NCBI RefSeq assembly: GCF_001547935.1
Contig: NZ_AP014635.1
Coordinates: 2,046,001 to 2,110,000 of the forward strand
From: Vibrio tritonius
Lineage (GTDB): Bacteria > Pseudomonadota > Gammaproteobacteria > Enterobacterales > Vibrionaceae
Reading direction: 5' to 3'
Length of the DNA: 64,000 bases
Shown: one piece after another, positions 35,022-44,259 of the stretch
Position numbering within the stretch: position 1 is the stretch's first letter
Layout of the letters: each line of letters opens with the position of its first letter
Made by a program: the position numbers and the translations under genes
Notes under the pieces: model-generated
Databases searched by the model: none
What the model saw: the letters and a program-made list of their open reading frames with translations, nothing else
Told to the model about the DNA's origin: nothing

Positions 35022-37385
35022 ATGATGCATCAACACGATAAAGGACGGCTATTGCGGCCTGATGTTTGGTTACAGCGCCTAGTGTCTACACCGCTCATTT
35101 CTCTTGGTGTGATTGGCTTGTTGATCATCATTGCTTCCATTGGCATTAAAGATTTGCAGTTTCGAGGCGATTACAACATCTTCTTCGATAAAGGTAACGA
35201 GCAACTGCTCTCCTTTGAACGCATTCAAGCGGAATTTGCAAAAACCGATAATTTAGCGATTTTGGTGGCACCCGATAATGGCAATGTATTTACTCCCAAG
35301 ATCCTGACTCTCATTCAAGACCTTACTGAAGCCGCATGGCAAACGCCCTACTCTAGCCGAGTCGACTCACTGACCAACTACCAACACACTCAAGCAAATG
35401 CCGACGATATTGTTGTGCATGATTTAGTGGAAAGAGGAATACCTTTCACTGCCAAGACAATTGAAAATATTCGTCAAGTTGCCCTTAATGCACCAGAAAC
35501 ACGCAACGCCATTGTGTCACAAAATGGCGATATCGCTGTAGTTAACATCACAGTACAACTGCCTGAAAAAAATAAAACAGCAGAGATCGCCGAGGTATAT
35601 CAATTTGTCACTCAAACGATTTCTCAGTTAAAAGCGAACTATCCGGACGTGCAGTTTTATCGCGCGGGTTTAGTTGCAATGAATTACGCCTTGATGCAAT
35701 CGGCACAACAAGACATTACTCATTTGGTGCCAGGAATGTTTTTGGTGATTTTAGCTGTATTAGTCATTCTGCTGCGATCTGCTCTGAGTGTGTTTGCCAC
35801 TCTGATTTGTATCATTGCTGCAGTCACTTCCACAGTGGGGCTTGCGGGTTGGTTAGGACAGTCCATCAATGTCGCGACAGTCAATATTCCCACGCTGATC
35901 TTAACCTTATCGGTGGCCGACTGCGTCCATATTATCGCGACGATGCGTCATCAGATGCAATTAGGGCAAGGTAAGTCTGCAGCCATTGTGCATAGCATGA
36001 AGATGGATGTGATGCCTGTTATCATTACATCGGTCACAACCGCAGTTGGCTTTTTTATGATGAATATGTCCGACTCTCCGGTCCTGAGAACTTTCGGTAA
36101 TCTTGCCGCAATTGGCGTACTGATCGCTTGTTTATTTTCGCTTACATTATTACCAGTGTTACTCCAATTGCTGCCGATTAAAATTGGCTCAAGAACCACT
36201 TCACAAAGCACGCTCTTTATCGACAAAATTGCCGACGTCGTTGTGAAATATAAACTTATGCTCCTTATCGCATCCTCAATGGCAATTGTTGGAGGCGCAT
36301 TCTTGATCCCTTCTAACACCATCAATGATGATTCAGTTAAATATTTTAATAAAGGCAATGACTTTCGCCAAGTCGCTGACTTTATGCAGGAACATATTAG
36401 TGGAATGGGAACGATTAGTGTCGTGGTCAACTCAGGACAAGACCAAGGTATTGTTGACCCTGAGTTTCTCAATACGGTTGACGATTTCACAGCATGGTTG
36501 AGACAACAACCAGAGGTCGACCATGTCGCTTCGCTAACTGATATTTTAAAACGCTTGAACAAAAACATGCATGGTGATGATGCCAACTATTATCGCTTAC
36601 CAACAAACCGAGAACTTTCCGCACAATATTTGTTGATGTATGAGATGTCGTTACCTTACGGCTTGGATTTAAATAACCAGATCAACGTGGCGAAATCGGC
36701 GATTAAAGTACAAGTGACCACGGAAAATTTAGGTAGTCAGCAATTCATTGACTTAGAAAAACGCATCAATCTTTGGTTTGAACAACACAATCCTAACAAC
36801 AAAATACACAACATTGCTCAATCAAGCCCTTCACTTATGTTCGCTCATATTGGTGCAAAAAATATGCGTAGCATGCTGATTTCATTACCCATTAGCTTAA
36901 TTATGATCTCTGGATTGCTGGTGTTAGCTCTGCGCTCATTCAAACTTGGTTTGTACAGTATCATTCCAAATATGGCTCCGGCACTGATTGGCTTTGGTCT
37001 ATGGGCTTTAATATCAGGCGAGATTAATTTGGCTTTGTCTGTGGTCGCCTCCCTGACTCTGGGGATTGTGGTAGATGACTGCGTTCATTTCCTCACCAAG
37101 TACCAGTTGGCTCGTAAACAAGGTCAGTCGGCAGAAGACGCAGTCCGCTTTGCATTCCATAATGTCGGGCGGGCACTTTGGATTACGAGCGTCGTATTGA
37201 TCGCTGGATTTTATGTTCTCACTCTGTCGACATTCCGTCTTAATTCAGACATGGGGATATTAAGTACCCTAATCATCTTTTTAGCTCTGGTGATCGATTT
37301 TGTTTTTCTCCCCAGTTGCCTCATGTTTTTTGATAAGAAACCAACGACGAATACTGTTCATGTTGTCAAACCCATACAGAAATAA
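35022..37385 (+). CDS. MMPL/RND-family membrane transporter
   Basis: The 787-residue protein has the duplicated RND plan. There is one helix near residue 30, a periplasmic domain (~50-230) and a block of five or six helices (~235-390). A second isolated helix (~415) precedes a second periplasmic domain (~430-620) and a final helix block. Charged residues in helices (VADCVH and its repeat VVDDCVHFLTKY) resemble the proton relay of MMPL/HpnN-like lipid exporters. Energised by protons, it would lift a lipid or hydrophobic molecule out of the inner membrane. GGAGG precedes the ATG. A LolA-like protein and an outer-membrane barrel follow in the same operon. Confidence 0.88.
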   Translation: MMHQHDKGRLLRPDVWLQRLVSTPLISLGVIGLLIIIASIGIKDLQFRGDYNIFFDKGNEQLLSFERIQAEFAKTDNLAILVAPDNGNVFTPKILTLIQDLTEAAWQTPYSSRVDSLTNYQHTQANADDIVVHDLVERGIPFTAKTIENIRQVALNAPETRNAIVSQNGDIAVVNITVQLPEKNKTAEIAEVYQFVTQTISQLKANYPDVQFYRAGLVAMNYALMQSAQQDITHLVPGMFLVILAVLVILLRSALSVFATLICIIAAVTSTVGLAGWLGQSINVATVNIPTLILTLSVADCVHIIATMRHQMQLGQGKSAAIVHSMKMDVMPVIITSVTTAVGFFMMNMSDSPVLRTFGNLAAIGVLIACLFSLTLLPVLLQLLPIKIGSRTTSQSTLFIDKIADVVVKYKLMLLIASSMAIVGGAFLIPSNTINDDSVKYFNKGNDFRQVADFMQEHISGMGTISVVVNSGQDQGIVDPEFLNTVDDFTAWLRQQPEVDHVASLTDILKRLNKNMHGDDANYYRLPTNRELSAQYLLMYEMSLPYGLDLNNQINVAKSAIKVQVTTENLGSQQFIDLEKRINLWFEQHNPNNKIHNIAQSSPSLMFAHIGAKNMRSMLISLPISLIMISGLLVLALRSFKLGLYSIIPNMAPALIGFGLWALISGEINLALSVVASLTLGIVVDDCVHFLTKYQLARKQGQSAEDAVRFAFHNVGRALWITSVVLIAGFYVLTLSTFRLNSDMGILSTLIIFLALVIDFVFLPSCLMFFDKKPTTNTVHVVKPIQK

Positions 37386-37417
37386 CGGCGCGATACCAGT
37401 GACTAAGGAGTCTTAAA

Positions 37418-38251
37418 ATGAAACCTGTGGACACACCATACTCCACTGCGATTTGGCCTAACAAAGGTTGGGTTACGGCCATTCTATGCACGCTTGCTTT
37501 CTTCAACAGTGTTTGCAATTTCGCTTATGCGTCCAACTCAGATAGAGGGATCGCAATTGCCACCGAACGTAAGGCGCGCGACAAGGGATGGCAAGACAGT
37601 ACTGCCGATGTCGAAATGATTCTGAAGAATGCTCAAGGAGATCAAAGCATTCGAATCATGCGCACAAAGACACTAGAGGTCAACAATGATGGAGATAAAG
37701 GATTAACCATCTTTGATGAACCTAGAGATGTAAAAGGCACCGTATTTCTCTCCCATTCCCACATAAAAGGGAGTGATGACCAATGGCTCTATCTGCCCGC
37801 TTTAAAACGAGTTAAACGGATCGCATCACAAAACAAATCAGGTCCATTTATGGGCAGCGAATTCTCTTATGAAGATTTAAGTTCTTTTGAAATTGGGAAA
37901 TACACCTTTACCTATCTGCGCGATGAATCTGTTAATGGTACGCCTTGCTTTGTCGTCGAACAGATTCCGATTGATCGTCAATCCGGCTACACCAAAATCA
38001 TTGCCTGGATAGATAAAATCGAATATCGCCCAATGAAAACTGAATACTATGATAGAAAAAAGGCGTTATTAAAAACATTAACCCTATCCAACTACCAGAT
38101 GTACTTAGATAAGTACTGGCGCGCTTTAACCCTTGAAATGGTGAATCACCAAACCGGTAAGAGCACCCAACTCATTACTCACAATATTCAATTTAAAACG
38201 GGGTTAGCTGCACGAGACTTTAATCAAAATATTATGACTCGGATGAGATGA
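37418..38251 (+). CDS. LolA-like outer-membrane lipoprotein-sorting protein
   Basis: The 277-residue protein has a signal sequence in its first ~40 residues (hydrophobic ILCTLAFFNSVCNFAYAS). Its beta-sheet pattern matches the LolA-like family (PF17131; COG2834), including DQWLYLPALKRVKRIAS, then GSEFSYEDLSSFEIGKYTFTYL and FVVEQIPIDRQSGYTKI. Proteins of this fold carry acylated molecules through the periplasm. The coupling to an MMPL pump 32 bp upstream and a barrel gene (4-bp ATGA overlap downstream) points to a lipid shuttle between membranes. The cargo is not known. Confidence 0.87.
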   Translation: MKPVDTPYSTAIWPNKGWVTAILCTLAFFNSVCNFAYASNSDRGIAIATERKARDKGWQDSTADVEMILKNAQGDQSIRIMRTKTLEVNNDGDKGLTIFDEPRDVKGTVFLSHSHIKGSDDQWLYLPALKRVKRIASQNKSGPFMGSEFSYEDLSSFEIGKYTFTYLRDESVNGTPCFVVEQIPIDRQSGYTKIIAWIDKIEYRPMKTEYYDRKKALLKTLTLSNYQMYLDKYWRALTLEMVNHQTGKSTQLITHNIQFKTGLAARDFNQNIMTRMR

Positions 38252-39471
38252 AAGCTATGCAACACTGTAAGCTCACATCCGCTATAAAAACCGCTCTCTT
38301 AAGCAGTTCACTTTTTTTTCTCTATCAACCGGTATGGGTTATGGCCACCCCATTACTTCATCCTGATATGAGAGGACAAACTGCCTTAGAATATCGGCAA
38401 TTTTTTCAAACGGGTGTCGATGGGCAACGTAATGGCCAGATCTCGATAGCGATTGAGCCGCAGTTTTACTGGGATATTGGTGATACGCAGTCGAGCATCA
38501 CTTTTACCCCATTTTATCGTTACGATGAAATGGATAGTGAACGAACTCATGGTGATATTCGGGAACTGTTTTATCTCAACTATTGGGGTGATTATGAAAT
38601 TAGAGCTGGCATCAACAAAGTGTTCTGGGGGGTGACAGAGGCGGAGCATTTGGTGGATGTGATAAACCAAATTGATTCCGTTGAAGCAATCGATGGAGAA
38701 GACAAACTAGGACAACCTATGTTGCAGCTCACCTCGATTAAAGATTGGGGGGTTACCGAACTCTATTTGTTACCTTATTTTCGCGAACGGACCTTTGCAG
38801 GCCATAATGGACGACTAAGAACGGTAGTCCCCATAGATACAGACCACGCTCAATTTGAATCCTCTGCTAAGCAGAATCATGTAGATGTTGCCGCGCGTTA
38901 CACCAATACTTTTGGCGATTGGGACCTAGGATTAAGCTATTTACAAGGAACAGATAGAGAGCCCTATTTAATTCCTGCAGGTACAAAAATTATTCCCTAT
39001 TACGCCCAGATGAAACACGCAGGTCTTAGTGTACAAGGCACGAAAGGAAACTGGCTATGGAAACTGGAAGCCAGCTATAAAGATAGCTACCAAACCTATA
39101 CTGCAACCGATATAGGCTTTGAATACACCCTATTTGGTATAGGCGGTTCGAATTATGACTTGGGCCTGTTAAGTGAATATCTCTATGATTCCAGAGGCCC
39201 TGCAACTCTAGCCGTTGGACAAAATGACCTGTTTTCGGCTGTACGTTTATCACTTAATGACGAGGCAAGTACTCAAGTGCTCTTGGGAGTAACCCAAGAT
39301 TTAGACGATAGTGACATCCGTTTATTAAAAATCGAAGCCTCGAAACGTTTAAATAATGCTTTGAAACTTAATCTAGATGCCTGGGTAAGTCATAACCACA
39401 CTCCGACGGACTCGCTCTACTCCATCCGCCGAGACGACTTCGTTAAACTAACGCTTGAATACTACTTTTAA
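38248..39471 (+). CDS. Outer-membrane beta-barrel protein of the MMPL/LolA-like operon
   Basis: The 407-residue protein has a signal peptide (to about MATP, residue 34). A long series of alternating amphipathic strands with aromatic girdles follows, and it ends in LTLEYYF, the terminal Phe typical of BAM-inserted barrels. It lacks TonB-box or plug features. It resembles the DUF1302-like barrels that accompany MMPL pumps and LolA-like proteins. It probably forms the outer-membrane end of an export path. The start overlaps the upstream gene by four bases, and a closer Met (MQH, four codons in) is possible. A PL6-like gene converges 37 bp downstream. Confidence 0.8.
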   Translation: MKAMQHCKLTSAIKTALLSSSLFFLYQPVWVMATPLLHPDMRGQTALEYRQFFQTGVDGQRNGQISIAIEPQFYWDIGDTQSSITFTPFYRYDEMDSERTHGDIRELFYLNYWGDYEIRAGINKVFWGVTEAEHLVDVINQIDSVEAIDGEDKLGQPMLQLTSIKDWGVTELYLLPYFRERTFAGHNGRLRTVVPIDTDHAQFESSAKQNHVDVAARYTNTFGDWDLGLSYLQGTDREPYLIPAGTKIIPYYAQMKHAGLSVQGTKGNWLWKLEASYKDSYQTYTATDIGFEYTLFGIGGSNYDLGLLSEYLYDSRGPATLAVGQNDLFSAVRLSLNDEASTQVLLGVTQDLDDSDIRLLKIEASKRLNNALKLNLDAWVSHNHTPTDSLYSIRRDDFVKLTLEYYF

Positions 39472-39508
39472 ATCTTTCATATGCTGCTTCTCTAAGTGAG
39501 CAGAGCGA

Positions 39509-40984
39509 CTACTTCGTTGGATAAAAACACCCCGAACTATTTTGAAAAGCCCCAACAAACTTCTGCTTATGCGCAATATCGTCACCACAAAAATCTGCAA
39601 CTTTTTCATTATCCTGTAATGGATAAGGAGTGGCACCTTTAGAGAGGTCGATCGCCTGATCAACATAGGTAAAGTTGCCCGTTTCTGGAGAAACAAACAG
39701 ATTATTTAGCGCTTCCTTGTTGGTAAAAAAGCCTCGTGGATAAATTCTATTCCCTGATTGGGAAATGATTTTGGCATCGTCTCGCACCCGTAAGTGACCA
39801 CTAAAAATATTATTGACTATCATCGCACTGCTTTCAGCGAAACGCAGATCGACACCAGTGGTGTTATACAATGTGTTGTTGTTGATAAGCGTATCTCTTC
39901 CTGCATTTAAGTAGATTCCAACATCGCTGCAATGAAAGACAATATTATTACGAATAATGAGCCTATTGGTTTGATAAGTCACACCATCGCGGCTATTTAC
40001 CATTCCCCCGCCACCCGCGGAAATACCGATTGACGAGCCTGCATAGTGCCGTTGCGAAGTATTACACATCACCAAGTTGTCTTCGATGATGCCATTGTTA
40101 GCCCCCCCTTTCATAAAAACACCGTAACTTACCTTATTTCCTCCATTCTTAATAAAATCTCGAATGATATTATGAGAAACAAGCCAACTATTGGCATGGT
40201 CAATATTAATTGGGGTTACTGAGTATTTTGTTTCGCGAGGCTTTGTAGAATAAAAGTGGTTATATAAAACTTTTCCATGATCGGGATACATCCCTGAATT
40301 ACCATTGACTTTTATTGCTGCATTAAAGTCAACAAACTCATTATTTACAATTTGAACATTATTCGCTTCACCTACTATATGGATAGCATGTTCACAAAAG
40401 CTATGATTCGAGCATTGACCTATAAACTTAAACCCAGTCAATGTCCAAAAAGGACGAGAAATATAAAAACCTTCAAGTGATGTCATGAGTAACCTAACTT
40501 TACCCGGATGCTCTGCCTTTAATACAATAGGATTGTATTTTGTTGGTTCATCATTGCTGGTTTCAAATCGTTTGCCTTGCAGAACGTAATCTCCATCAGC
40601 AACCACAATTGTGGTCCCTGGTTTAGCAAAGCGAACTGCATCAATTAATTCATTAGAATTAACGACATAAAAGCTTTTTTTGGGTTCTACACCAACACTT
40701 GGTGGTGATGCATAGTCTGGTCCTACCGTTGGCCATTGTTGTCGGTCAAAGGGCTTCCAGTAATAAACCGGGGTATCTAACATATTGCCAATAGACATAA
40801 AAACATCGCCCACAGAACGTGTCGATGTGTGAGCCGTCAATTTACCCGCAACTTTAAAAAAGACTCCGGGAACAGTTTGGCCGTCAAAAAGCGCATGACT
40901 AAAAGAATAAACTGAGTACAGAAGCCCAACATTTAATACTAAACCGCAAAAAATAAAATACCGTTTGAAGAACTTCAACAGCAT
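39509..40984 (-). CDS. PL6-like polysaccharide lyase, membrane-anchored right-handed beta-helix
   Basis: The protein of about 491 residues has an N-terminal transmembrane or uncleaved signal segment (residues ~5-30). A parallel beta-helix follows, in the style of chondroitinase B/alginate lyase family PL6: repeated N-N-x-x and ISxN turns (VQIVNNEFVDFNAAIKVNG, NGIIEDNLVMCNTS, LIIRNNIVFHC, TLINNNTLYN). Lys and Arg in YSTKPRETKY and GVFMKGG are candidate catalytic residues. It may trim the polysaccharide made by the adjacent cluster during release. AAGGAT lies before the ATG at 40984, which I prefer to the upstream Met codon at 41005. Confidence 0.8.
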   Translation of the reverse strand: MLLKFFKRYFIFCGLVLNVGLLYSVYSFSHALFDGQTVPGVFFKVAGKLTAHTSTRSVGDVFMSIGNMLDTPVYYWKPFDRQQWPTVGPDYASPPSVGVEPKKSFYVVNSNELIDAVRFAKPGTTIVVADGDYVLQGKRFETSNDEPTKYNPIVLKAEHPGKVRLLMTSLEGFYISRPFWTLTGFKFIGQCSNHSFCEHAIHIVGEANNVQIVNNEFVDFNAAIKVNGNSGMYPDHGKVLYNHFYSTKPRETKYSVTPINIDHANSWLVSHNIIRDFIKNGGNKVSYGVFMKGGANNGIIEDNLVMCNTSQRHYAGSSIGISAGGGGMVNSRDGVTYQTNRLIIRNNIVFHCSDVGIYLNAGRDTLINNNTLYNTTGVDLRFAESSAMIVNNIFSGHLRVRDDAKIISQSGNRIYPRGFFTNKEALNNLFVSPETGNFTYVDQAIDLSKGATPYPLQDNEKVADFCGDDIAHKQKFVGAFQNSSGCFYPTK

Positions 40985-41040
40985 AACTTCTATCCTTATA
41001 ATCACCCTTTAAGGGAAAAATAACTGTCTGGCTATATACC

Positions 41041-41094
41041 TATACCCAAGTAACCTCAAGATGCAGAACAACAGTTTGAGGTTACTTGGGTATA
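41041..41094. repeat. Solo hairpin formed by the MITE-like terminal repeats
   Basis: Left arm tatacccaagtaacctcaa and right arm ttgaggttacttgggtata pair perfectly over 19 bp around a 16-nt loop. The arms equal the ends of the 33099-33363 element, so this looks like an internally deleted copy. It lies just upstream of the PL6-like gene start. Confidence 0.75.
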
Positions 41095-41210
41095 ATATTT
41101 ATAATACATAGCTGAGATTGCTTTTCCTGACTATTTTCACAAATCTTTCGTAAAATGAATTCAATTCTCTAAAATAAGAAACAACGCTATTTGAAGTGTT
41201 CACATCCCCC

Positions 41211-41248
41211 CGAGTAACCTCAATATATCCCCAAGTGACCTCAATATA
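41211..41248. repeat. Two direct half copies of the MITE-like end
   Basis: cgagtaacctcaatata (41211-41227) and caagtgacctcaatata (41232-41248) are direct repeats with a 21-bp period. They share the taacctcaa core of the terminal inverted repeat. Confidence 0.5.
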
Positions 41249-41353
41249 GCGAGTTGGCTGTTCCCCATTACGCTCCAATTCTGTAAATCAGGCAGATGAA
41301 GATAAGCAAACCATAAGTGAGTACGTCTCTAACCATTAAAGCCTCTAGATCCG

Positions 41354-41382
41354 TTGCTAAGTGTTGGCTGCAGTGGTCTAAT
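41354..41382 (+). promoter_or_regulatory. Candidate sigma-70 promoter of sbcB
   Basis: ttgcta (41354-41359) and tctaat (41377-41382) are separated by 17 bases, 34 bases before the sbcB ATG. Both hexamers match the consensus at four of six positions or better. Confidence 0.4.
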
Positions 41383-41416
41383 AGCGGGGAATCATAGATA
41401 ATTTTGGTAATTAAAC

Positions 41417-42841
41417 ATGCAACAGCAACACCAGCCTACTTTCTTTTTCTTTGACTATGAGACTTGGGGTACTAGCCCAGCCAAAGACAGGCCAAGTCAG
41501 TTTGCTGGCATTCGTACCGATGCAGACTTCAATATCATCGGGGATCCTTTGGTCATGTACTGTCGATTACCAAGCGATTATCTACCAGGACCAGAAGCTG
41601 CCTTGATAACTGGCATCACACCACAAAAAGCCATGAGCCAAGGGGTGTCTGAGCCGGAATTCATTGGTCGAATTTATGAAGAATTGTCACGTCCTAACAC
41701 CACCAACCTAGGCTATAACAGTATTCGTTTTGATGACGAAGTCACTCGTTATACCTGTTATCGTAACTTCTTTGATCCATACGAATGGAGTTGGAAAAAC
41801 GGTAATTCTCGTTGGGATCTACTCGATGTATTACGTGCCTGCCACGCTCTCCGTCCCGAAGGGATTGAATGGCCAGAAAATGATGAAGGGTTCCCTAGTT
41901 TTAAGCTAGAACACCTCTCAAAAGCCAACGGTATTGAACACGATAACGCGCACGATGCCTTAGCCGATGTGATAGCGACCATTGAAATGGCGAAAAAGGT
42001 CAAAGCGGCGCAACCTAAATTGTTCGACTATTTCTTCAGCATGCGTAATAAACGCAAATTAACGGATCTGGTCGATATCGTTAATATGACGCCGCTAATG
42101 CACGTCTCTGGCATGCTCGGTCGTGAGTGCCAATACACCAGTTGGATTGTGCCTGTCGCATGGCACCCAACCAATCAAAATGCTGTGATTACGGTGGATC
42201 TGGCCAAAGACCCAACGCCGTTACTGGAACTCTCCGCTGAAGAATTGCAGACTCGTCTCTATACTCGTAAAGACGATCTTGCCGATGATGAACTGCCCGT
42301 TCCGGTCAAACTCGTGCATTTAAACAAATGCCCTATTTTAGCACCAGCGAAAACATTAACTGCAGAAAACGCCAAAGTGATTGGCATCGATCGTGAGCAA
42401 TGCTTGGCGAATTTGGCGACCTTGCGTGAACATCCAGCTATTCGAGAAAAGCTCATCAATCTGTTTAGTCAAGAACGTGAGTTTGCGAAAGATGAAGATG
42501 TGGATACGCAGTTATATCAGGGATTCTTCTCACCTGCCGATAAGGCCGCCATGGAAATCATCCGTGAAACAAATCCAGATCAATTGGCCTCATTAGAATT
42601 GGAATATAGTGATAAGCGCATTGAACCTTTGCTGTTTCGATACCGTGCTCGTCATTATCCTTGGACACTCAATGAAGCAGAACAACGTCGCTGGGCAAAT
42701 CACTGCCGCGAATATTTTGAAAGCCACATTGAGTCTTACATGCTCAATTTGGAAAATTTAGTCCATGAACATGAAAGCGATACTCAGAAAATCGCAATAT
42801 TAAAAGCCGTTTATCGGTACGTAGAACAACTCGCCTCTTAA
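41417..42841 (+). CDS. sbcB: Exodeoxyribonuclease I
   Basis: The 474-residue protein is full length against E. coli ExoI (about 475). The exonuclease motifs are present: Exo I TFFFFDYETWGTSP, Exo II LGYNSIRFDDEVTRY and Exo III HDALADVIATIEMA, with catalytic Asp/Glu residues. The SH3-like and C-terminal domains follow. It digests single-stranded DNA 3' to 5' and takes part in mismatch repair and recombination control, working with SSB in the cytoplasm. It is the first conserved chromosomal gene after the accessory region, transcribed with the LrgA/LrgB-like pair close downstream. Confidence 0.97.
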   Translation: MQQQHQPTFFFFDYETWGTSPAKDRPSQFAGIRTDADFNIIGDPLVMYCRLPSDYLPGPEAALITGITPQKAMSQGVSEPEFIGRIYEELSRPNTTNLGYNSIRFDDEVTRYTCYRNFFDPYEWSWKNGNSRWDLLDVLRACHALRPEGIEWPENDEGFPSFKLEHLSKANGIEHDNAHDALADVIATIEMAKKVKAAQPKLFDYFFSMRNKRKLTDLVDIVNMTPLMHVSGMLGRECQYTSWIVPVAWHPTNQNAVITVDLAKDPTPLLELSAEELQTRLYTRKDDLADDELPVPVKLVHLNKCPILAPAKTLTAENAKVIGIDREQCLANLATLREHPAIREKLINLFSQEREFAKDEDVDTQLYQGFFSPADKAAMEIIRETNPDQLASLELEYSDKRIEPLLFRYRARHYPWTLNEAEQRRWANHCREYFESHIESYMLNLENLVHEHESDTQKIAILKAVYRYVEQLAS

Positions 42842-42873
42842 TTTGGTTTGTCTTTCTTTTGATGTGACATTTT

Positions 42874-43296
42874 ATGATAAACACACTTCTAAAATATGTT
42901 GTTTCCTTCGCTTTAATCTTTATCTGTTTAGCGATCGGAAACTGGATACAGCAAATGCTGGGCGTTGCAATTCCTGGCAGTATCTTCGGTATGCTCCTAT
43001 TGTTTACGCTCCTTGCCAGCGGTTTCGCACCCGTTGACTGGGTTCGTCCAGGTGCTCATCTTTTTATCCGCTACATGATGTTGTTATTCGTACCAATCAG
43101 TGTTGGCTTAATGAACCACTTCGACATGCTATTAACCAATGCATGGGCAATTCTCGCCAGCGCAATCGGTGGCAGTGCAATTGTTATGGTATCTCTTGGC
43201 CTCATATTGGATCGTTTTTTAAACGCAGATAAAAAGCGCATTGACGTAAAAAAGAACATAAAAACAGACGCTAACGGCGTTAAGGGGAAAGCATAA
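42874..43296 (+). CDS. CidA/LrgA-family holin-like membrane protein
   Basis: The 140-residue protein has four hydrophobic helices and the LrgA/CidA motif ([18 protein letters not shown] near residue 35, [17 protein letters not shown] near 70). It corresponds to E. coli YohJ. The pair is thought to form holin/antiholin-like or metabolite-transport complexes. The C-terminal tail is Lys-rich. The stop overlaps the start of the LrgB partner (TAATG), so translation is coupled. In enterobacteria the same pair lies next to cdd, as here, which fits a role in nucleoside or pyruvate metabolism (inference). Confidence 0.9.
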   Translation: MINTLLKYVVSFALIFICLAIGNWIQQMLGVAIPGSIFGMLLLFTLLASGFAPVDWVRPGAHLFIRYMMLLFVPISVGLMNHFDMLLTNAWAILASAIGGSAIVMVSLGLILDRFLNADKKRIDVKKNIKTDANGVKGKA

Positions 43297-43985
43297 TGTG
43301 GCTGGTTCTCACTTTGGTGGTCTTTTTTATTTGTCGCTGGCTTGCCACTAAAATTCATTCGCCGGTCGCCAACCCACTGCTCATGAGTATCGTGGCCTTG
43401 ATTGTTATTTTGATGGTATTTGGCATCGACTTTGATACCTATTATGCCGACAACATCTACATCAGCGATTTACTTGCCCCCGCAGTGGTCGCGTTAGCAT
43501 TCCCACTGTATGAACAGTTACCACAAATTCGTGCGAACTGGCGCATCATTATGCTGGCTTGTAGTATCGGCAGCTTAATGTCCATGGTGACTGCAAGCAT
43601 CATTGCGGTGGTCATGGGCACCAATTTAACCCTTATCGCATCACTTATGGCAAAATCGGTCACCACGCCTATTGCGATGGAAGTGGCGCGAAACTTAGGG
43701 GGAGAACCCTCTATCGCCGCGATTGTCGTCGTATTAGTTGGCTTATTTGGCGCAATTTTAGGTTACCCGATTTTCAAATTGCTCAATATTACTCACCCTA
43801 TCGCACGTGGCCTGACAATGGGGTCGGTATCGCACGCCCTAGGCACCGCAACCTGTGCCGAACGTGATGCCCAAGAAGGTGCATTTAGCTCACTGGCATT
43901 AGTTTTATGTGGGATTATTACATCGATCTTGGCGCCTATTGTATTTACGGCAGTAGTATGGCTTCACCACATTATCGCAGGATAA
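43296..43985 (+). CDS. LrgB/YohK-family membrane protein
   Basis: The 229-residue protein has about seven hydrophobic helices and the conserved LrgB core: KSVTTPIAMEVARNLGGEPSI near residue 125 and MGSVSHALGTATCAERDAQEGAFSSLA near 175. It is the partner of the LrgA-like protein encoded immediately upstream. The complex sits in the inner membrane; its molecular function (antiholin-like or small-metabolite export) remains debated. Between this gene and cdd lies 274 bp with CRP- and CytR-type sites that belong to cdd. Confidence 0.93.
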   Translation: MWLVLTLVVFFICRWLATKIHSPVANPLLMSIVALIVILMVFGIDFDTYYADNIYISDLLAPAVVALAFPLYEQLPQIRANWRIIMLACSIGSLMSMVTASIIAVVMGTNLTLIASLMAKSVTTPIAMEVARNLGGEPSIAAIVVVLVGLFGAILGYPIFKLLNITHPIARGLTMGSVSHALGTATCAERDAQEGAFSSLALVLCGIITSILAPIVFTAVVWLHHIIAG

Positions 43986-44113
43986 CTTGGGGTTCACGGA
44001 TGAAGAGAAATACTGTTTAAGATCAATAGTAGAGGTTTAGTCGGTATACAGGCGCAATTTGCACCCAAGTAAAGAAGCGGGTTGCTGAAAAGCTAATCCG
44101 CTTTATTTTATCA

Positions 44114-44164
44114 GTTGCATTGATGTAATCGATAACAAGTGTGATCTCACTCTCCTTATGTAAC
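44114..44164 (+). promoter_or_regulatory. Possible CytR recognition region of cdd
   Basis: GTTGCATT (44114-44121) matches the CytR octamer, and tatgtaac at 44157-44164 is an imperfect inverted octamer. cdd is CytR-regulated in E. coli. This is a pattern match only. Confidence 0.35.
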
Positions 44165-44188
44165 ATAATTAAATCGTTTCATTTTAAA

Positions 44189-44204
44189 TGTGATATTGAT
44201 CACA
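44189..44204 (+). promoter_or_regulatory. CRP-cAMP binding site upstream of cdd
   Basis: tgtgatattgatcaca is a perfect TGTGA-N6-TCACA palindrome located 56 bp before the cdd ATG. This fits catabolite-activated pyrimidine nucleoside use, as known for cdd in enterobacteria. Confidence 0.8.
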
Positions 44205-44259
44205 TCGTTATTTTGAGCGTCTCTTACACTACTATTCCATAAACAAACAAGGACAGCTT

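Larger units (their letters stand above)
41006..41416. other. Intergenic region with repeat remnants before sbcB
   Basis: This 411-bp stretch contains a perfect 19-bp inverted repeat (41041-41094) and two direct 17-nt half copies with a 21-bp period (41211-41248). A candidate sbcB promoter lies at 41354-41382. The rest is unremarkable AT-rich sequence. Confidence 0.6.
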
